DNA of 64,000 nt, from positions 4,526,001 to 4,590,000 of the forward strand of contig OY969623.1 in NCBI GenBank assembly GCA_963701675.1, written 5' to 3'. Of this stretch, positions 60,042 to 64,000 are shown piece by piece. The stretch's first letter is position 1; each line of letters opens with the position of its first letter. A program made the translations under genes and the position numbers. Under the pieces are notes generated by a model. It was given only the letters and a program-made list of their open reading frames with translations, was not told the origin of the DNA and ran no database searches. The DNA comes from G963701675 sp963701675 (lineage in GTDB: Bacteria > Planctomycetota > Planctomycetia > Gemmatales > Gemmataceae).

Positions 60042-61637
60042 CTAGTCTAGCTCACCGCAAGCGGACTCGACAGCCTCCAGAAGGCTGCCCGAGCGGATGA
60101 GCCGTTCCACTTTTTCCAGGTCATAATGCAGAGTCCGATCGCGCAACAACGGTGGCACGTGTTTGCGCACGTGGCGGTAGGCCGATTCAGCGCCGCATCC
60201 CGCCGTCAAGGGCCGATGGAACTCGATTCCCTGGGCAGCGCACATCACCTCGCAGGTGAGGATTCGAATCGTATTGTTAACGATGGCCAGACACTTTCGT
60301 GCGGCAGCGGGCGCCATCGACACATGGTCTTCGCGATTAGCGGATGTCGGAATCGAATCGGTGCTGGCCGGAAACGCCAGCGTGCGGTTCTCGGAGACCA
60401 GTGCGGCCGCGAGGACCTGGACCAACATCATTCCGGAATTCAGTCCCGCGTGCGGCGTTAGAAATCCAGGCAACCCGCTCAGGTCGGGGTTCACGAGGTT
60501 TTCCACGCGGCGCTCGCTGATGCTGCCCAGGTCCGTCGCGGCGGCGGCAAGAACATCGGCGGCCAGCGCAATGGGCTGAGCGTGGAAGTTCCCGCCGGAA
60601 ATGACTTCGCCGGTGTCGGCAAAGACCAGCGGATTATCCGTGGCCGAGTTCATCTCTCGTTCGACCACTTGCGTGACATAGGTTACGGCATCACGGAAAG
60701 TGCCGTGCACCTGCGGCATGCAACGCATACTGTATGCGTCTTGCACCTTGTCGCAATCGACGTGGGACGCCATGATTTGGCTGTCGGCAAGGAGCCGGCG
60801 CAGATTGGCCGCACATGCCACTTGTCCCGGATGCGGGCGAATCTGTTGAATCCGCGGATCGAACGGCTTTTCGGAGCTCTTCGTTGCCTCGACGGTCATC
60901 GCGCCGGCAATGTCGGCGACTTTGGCGAGTTGGCGAGCGCGGACCAGCGCATCCGCCAGAATCGCCGTGCTGATTTGCGTGCCGTTGATGAGCGACAGCC
61001 CTTCCTTGGCTTGCAATTCATACGGCGATAATCTTGCGGCCCGCAATGCGGCTCGGCCGCTCAGTAGCTTATGCCTGGTTCGGGAGGGCGTCGTGCCATT
61101 GTCCTCACTTCCCGCGCTGAAAACATACGCCTGGCCCTCGCCGATAAGGAGTAATGCCAGATGTGCGAGCGGCGCGAGATCGCCGCTGGCGCCGACGCTT
61201 CCTTGTTCCGGAATCGCCGGAACCAGCCCACGATTGAAAACCTCCGTCAACGCGTCGATCAAATTCGGCGTCACGCCGGAATGGCCCTTGATGAGCGCCT
61301 GAATCCGAAGCGCAACCGCCAAGCGACAAATGCCTGGGTCCAAATGCGCGCCCATGCCGACCGCGTGACTGCGCAACAGGTTTTGCTGGAGCTCCAACAC
61401 TTCGCCCGGGGCGATGCGTTGGTTCGATAGCTTACCGAACCCGGTGTTCACGCCATAAATCGTCTCGCCGCCGGCAATCAGCGTCTCGAGACAGCGACGA
61501 GACTTTTCGACACGTTTGCGCGCGTTGGCGGTGACGCGCAATTGATTGACTCGGCCACGCAGGATGTCTCCCGCGTCGCCGATGGAAAGGCCGTCGCCGG
61601 AAAGTTCCAGTGTCTTCGTCCGCGTGTTGCGACTCAT
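60042..61637 (-). CDS. hutH: Histidine ammonia-lyase
   Basis: Deaminates histidine to urocanate. The MIO-forming triad Ala150-Ser151-Gly152 ('EQGSVGASGDLAPLAHLALL') and the catalytic Tyr61 ('GGETIYGVNTGFGKLSNQ') are present. C-terminal motifs include 'GNFHAQPIALAADVLAAA' and 'PASTDSIPTSANREDHVSMA'. The 531-residue length is in the family range. It follows purD by 14 bp on the same strand, so the two are probably co-transcribed; no other hut gene is nearby. An aromatic lyase of another specificity cannot be fully excluded, but the HutH blocks fit. Confidence 0.93.
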   Translation of the reverse strand: MSRNTRTKTLELSGDGLSIGDAGDILRGRVNQLRVTANARKRVEKSRRCLETLIAGGETIYGVNTGFGKLSNQRIAPGEVLELQQNLLRSHAVGMGAHLDPGICRLAVALRIQALIKGHSGVTPNLIDALTEVFNRGLVPAIPEQGSVGASGDLAPLAHLALLLIGEGQAYVFSAGSEDNGTTPSRTRHKLLSGRAALRAARLSPYELQAKEGLSLINGTQISTAILADALVRARQLAKVADIAGAMTVEATKSSEKPFDPRIQQIRPHPGQVACAANLRRLLADSQIMASHVDCDKVQDAYSMRCMPQVHGTFRDAVTYVTQVVEREMNSATDNPLVFADTGEVISGGNFHAQPIALAADVLAAAATDLGSISERRVENLVNPDLSGLPGFLTPHAGLNSGMMLVQVLAAALVSENRTLAFPASTDSIPTSANREDHVSMAPAAARKCLAIVNNTIRILTCEVMCAAQGIEFHRPLTAGCGAESAYRHVRKHVPPLLRDRTLHYDLEKVERLIRSGSLLEAVESACGELD

Positions 61638-61651
61638 GAAGAGAGAATAGT

Positions 61652-63007
61652 CTATTCGTCCGTGTGGGAGGCGTAAGCCCCTTGATCCTCATTCGGCGCC
61701 GCGGCGGCCTCACGTACCTTGGCCGGCACGTTGTTGGCTTTGTCGCTGATGTCGCGACGGCAAAACGCTCCTTGAAATCGAATCAGCGAAACCGCGTCGT
61801 AGGCTTTCTTCTTGGCGTCGGCGAGGGTATCTCCCAACGCAGTCACTCCCAAGTTTCGGCCGCCGTCGGTTACGACGAGATCGCGTTCGTTTTTGGTCGC
61901 AGCGTGAAAGACTTTGACGTCGGGCAAGGCGCCTGCCCGTTCGAGGCCGTCGATCACCTTTCCCTTGACATACGAGCGCGGATAACCTTCGCTGGCCATG
62001 ACGACGCAGACCGCCGGCCTCGGGTCCCACTGCAAGCGATCGTCGCCGAATTCATCCAACGTGCCGTCGACCACCGCCTCCATGAGGTCCAGCAAATCCG
62101 TGCGCAAGCGCATCAACAGCGGCTGGCATTCCGGATCGCCGAATCGGCAATTGAACTCTAGCACGCGCAGGCCTTGGTTCGTGATGATCAGCCCCGCATA
62201 GAGTACGCCGCGAAACGGCCTTCGTCGGCGTTTCATGGCATGCACGGTCGGCACGAGTACGGTGCGTTCGATTTCTTCGATGAGTTCCCGCGTGCCCAGG
62301 GGCGCCGGGCAGTAGGCGCCCATGCCGCCGGTATTGGGGCCGGTGTCGCCGTCGTAAGCGCGTTTGTGGTCTTGCGTCGGCGGCAAGGCTATGATCGTGC
62401 GTCCGGAGACGAGGGCAAGAATGCTCAGTTCTTCGCCCTCTAACCGCTTTTCCACGACGATTTGCCGGCCTGGTCCAGCGCCGAATTCTTCGCGAACCAT
62501 GACGCGGTCGACCGCAGCCAGCGCCTCATCGGTCGTCGAACAAACGATGACGCCCTTGCCTGCCGCCAGGCCGTCCGCCTTCACGACGACGGGATATTCC
62601 CGCGTCTGGATGTAGTGGCGTGCGGGATCGGGATGGTCGAAGACGCGGAACTCCGACGTCGGAACATCGGCGTGCCGCATGAGCTGTTTGGAGAAAACCT
62701 TGCTCGCCTCCAGTTGAGCCGCTTCTTGCGTCGGACCGAATATCCGCAAGTGCGCCTTGTGAAACGCATCCACGATTCCCAGGGCGAGCGGCTCTTCAGG
62801 GCCGACGATCGTAAGGCCGATTCCTTCCTTCTTGGCAAAGCGGACAAGTCGGCCGAATTCGTTGGGCTCAATGGGGACGTTGACGCCGTCGACTGCCGTG
62901 CCGGCGTTGCCGGGCGCGCAGAATACCTTTCTTACACGAGGAGACTGGGCCAGTTTCCAAACGAGAGCGTGTTCCCGGCCGCCCTTGCCAACGACGAGCA
63001 CTTTCAT
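61652..63007 (-). CDS. purD: Phosphoribosylamine-glycine ligase
   Basis: Second step of purine synthesis (GAR synthetase). The ATP-grasp pattern is complete: 'MKVLVVGKGGREHALVWKLA', 'PGNAGTA', 'IVGPEEPLALGIVDAF', 'VVKADGLAAGKGVIVCSTTD', 'GEELSILALVSG', 'DTGPNTGGMGAYCPAP', 'LEFNCRFGDPECQPLLMRL'. The 451 residues are slightly longer than usual because of a short charged C-terminal tail. First gene of a purD-hutH unit. Cytoplasmic. Confidence 0.96.
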   Translation of the reverse strand: MKVLVVGKGGREHALVWKLAQSPRVRKVFCAPGNAGTAVDGVNVPIEPNEFGRLVRFAKKEGIGLTIVGPEEPLALGIVDAFHKAHLRIFGPTQEAAQLEASKVFSKQLMRHADVPTSEFRVFDHPDPARHYIQTREYPVVVKADGLAAGKGVIVCSTTDEALAAVDRVMVREEFGAGPGRQIVVEKRLEGEELSILALVSGRTIIALPPTQDHKRAYDGDTGPNTGGMGAYCPAPLGTRELIEEIERTVLVPTVHAMKRRRRPFRGVLYAGLIITNQGLRVLEFNCRFGDPECQPLLMRLRTDLLDLMEAVVDGTLDEFGDDRLQWDPRPAVCVVMASEGYPRSYVKGKVIDGLERAGALPDVKVFHAATKNERDLVVTDGGRNLGVTALGDTLADAKKKAYDAVSLIRFQGAFCRRDISDKANNVPAKVREAAAAPNEDQGAYASHTDE

Positions 63008-63149
63008 GCGCCTATCTTACATAACTTAGGCCCTCACACCCCTTCTCACACGCCGCTTTTTTTGTTAGTGTAGTCAACTGTCGAGGACGTAAGCTGCCAA
63101 CCCGGAAAAATGCGGCTGGAGCAGAGCACGGTTGTTGTTGGAGGTAATT

Positions 63150-63719
63150 GTGGCGTCGATCGAATACAGTCAAGTTCGCAAGGGGATGGTCATTGTCGGC
63201 GAGGACGGACAACTTTATCACGTCGTCGATCGCAACCTGAATACACCCGGTAATTGGCGCGCGATTCTGAACCTCAAGCTCAAGAATCTCAAGACCGGAA
63301 ACGTCAACGAGAAACGCTACAAGCCGGACGACAAGGTCGAACAGGCGTATCTCGACAAGCGCGAGATGCAATACATCTATCAAGACGGCGACGGCTATGT
63401 ATTCATGGACACGGAAACGTTCGATCAAATCACGCTTGGCCGCGAGTGGGTCGGCGAGATGATGCTCTTCCTCAAGGAAGGAAACAAGACTCACGTCGTG
63501 TTTTATGAAGGCAAGCCCATCAGCCTGGAACTCCCGGCGACGGTCGAGCTGAAAGTGACGGAAACCGAGCCGTCGGTGAAAGGCGCCACCGCTGCCGCAC
63601 AATTCAAGCCGGCGACTATGGAGACCGGTCTAAAAATCACTGTGCCGCCATTCATCGCCACCGGCGAGGTGCTCGCCGTCGACACACGGACAGGCGAGTA
63701 TCTAAGCCGGGCCAAGTAA
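63150..63719 (+). CDS. efp: Elongation factor P with atypical loop
   Basis: EF-P helps ribosomes through polyproline stretches. GTG 63150 behind GGAGG gives 189 residues, the usual length; the TTG at 63132 precedes the ribosome site and is rejected. Three beta-barrel domains are recognisable ('YSQVRKGMVIVGEDGQLYHV', 'KVEQAYLDKREMQYIYQDGD', 'GYVFMDTETFDQI', 'ATGEVLAVDTRTGEYLSRAK'). The tip loop reads 'NTPGNWRAILNLKLKNL' instead of PGKGQAF, so the residue at the usual modified Lys34 is Asn followed by Trp. The beta-lysine and rhamnose routes do not apply to this residue. Divergent from purD. Confidence 0.95.
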   Translation: MASIEYSQVRKGMVIVGEDGQLYHVVDRNLNTPGNWRAILNLKLKNLKTGNVNEKRYKPDDKVEQAYLDKREMQYIYQDGDGYVFMDTETFDQITLGREWVGEMMLFLKEGNKTHVVFYEGKPISLELPATVELKVTETEPSVKGATAAAQFKPATMETGLKITVPPFIATGEVLAVDTRTGEYLSRAK

Positions 63720-63908
63720 GGACCTTTTGATCTCGGAATCCGTCACGAGGCGCGTCGAATGGCGCTCAAGCACGTTCTCGATGCGCTCACTCTGCCTTTC
63801 CGCTTGCGCCGCATCCTCCGAGAACGCACCAATCAGCTCGTCCTGCAAAATCATCAGATCATCGGTCGGCTTGATTCGCTCACGCAGCGCGTTGAACGCC
63901 TTTCCCAT
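63702..63908 (-). CDS. Small charged helical protein
   Basis: The 68-residue product ('MGKAFNALRERIKPTDDLMI', 'LQDELIGAFSEDAAQAERQS', 'ERIENVLERHSTRLVTDSEI') is mostly helical and charged. No family recognised. It overlaps the 3' end of efp tail-to-tail by 18 bp and follows another minus-strand frame at the window edge. The start could also be TTG 63917. Confidence 0.5.
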   Translation of the reverse strand: MGKAFNALRERIKPTDDLMILQDELIGAFSEDAAQAERQSERIENVLERHSTRLVTDSEIKRSLLGPA

Positions 63909-63932
63909 CCCGACCAACCATTGCTCGACGGA

Positions 63933-64000
63933 TTACGCGGGCTCGTCGCCGGCAAACGGGAGTTGATCGACTTCGCTTTCCAGACGTTTCCCATTCAATC
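63933..64000 (-). CDS. 3' end of an unidentified gene cut by the window
   Basis: On the minus strand a frame enters from outside the window and reads 'LNGKRLESEVDQLPFAGDEP' plus a final Ala before TAA (complement of 63933-63935). It is coding-like and in the same direction as the small gene at 63702, so the two may form an operon. Too short to identify. Confidence 0.35.
   Translation of the reverse strand, partial: LNGKRLESEVDQLPFAGDEPA

Overview
The window looks like a piece of a Planctomycetota chromosome (Gemmatales/Pirellulales-like; the order is not resolved). Evidence: a DUF1549/DUF1553 plus DUF1501 gene pair, a PVC-type haem-binding CxxCH dehydrogenase fusion, a BBP7-like outer-membrane protein, a PEP-CTERM protein, very large secreted proteins with the planctomycete 'RPRxExLEDRT' leader, Tat-type leaders, and moderately high GC. 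No rRNA, tRNA, CRISPR array, prophage or complete insertion sequence was found.

Layout. 1-7.1 kb: secreted repeat proteins and broken remnants, one remnant interrupted by an 85-bp palindromic REP/MITE-like element. 7.1-15.5 kb: a BlaI-type repressor with a recognisable operator, an M56 (BlaR1-like) peptidase fusion, DUF1549/1553, DUF1501 and EF-hand genes in one apparent operon. 15.6-18.2 kb: a three-gene ABC exporter on the minus strand. 18.4-22.6 kb: a compact MotA/TolQ/ExbB-like operon whose two partner proteins share a domain that appears three times. 22.6-31.6 kb: housekeeping and accessory genes (CPPC thioredoxin-like protein, sodA, metF, a Gfo/Idh/MocA oxidoreductase, a DUF418 membrane protein, a PIN toxin-antitoxin pair, a methyltransferase-GNAT fusion). 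31.7-37.8 kb: a YncE-like propeller and two tandemly duplicated PKD/RTX-type surface proteins. 37.8-47 kb: an accessory cluster of small genes that includes two apparent selenoprotein genes. 47.4-54.5 kb: a 1514-residue SGNH/dehydrogenase/HEAT/cupredoxin/cytochrome c fusion, a PEP-CTERM protein and a BBP7-like barrel. 54.5-64 kb: ada and pyrF (both frameshifted), an ABC exporter pair, DedA, hutH, purD and efp.

The strongest unusual result is recoding of UGA. A redoxin gene reads through TGA to give a Sec-x-Cys motif (WASW-U-G-C-R), and a lipoprotein gene reads through two TGA codons in a motif resembling a heavy-metal-associated site (GLT-U-GAVDGLG-U-G). Each of the three TGA codons is followed at the spacing expected for a bacterial SECIS by a small hairpin with G in the first or second loop position. 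The Sec machinery itself is not in the window. A third in-frame TGA, in a four-helix membrane protein, lacks such a hairpin and looks more like a nonsense mutation. TGA is a normal stop elsewhere (for example in several ATGA gene overlaps), so global recoding is excluded.

At least four genes (SBBP protein, giant Ig-like/FG-GAP protein, ada, pyrF) carry single-base-type frameshifts. This is either real decay or residual indel error in the assembly. The intergenic spaces hold several families of palindromic or 7-8-nt tandem repeats, some of which probably act as terminators.
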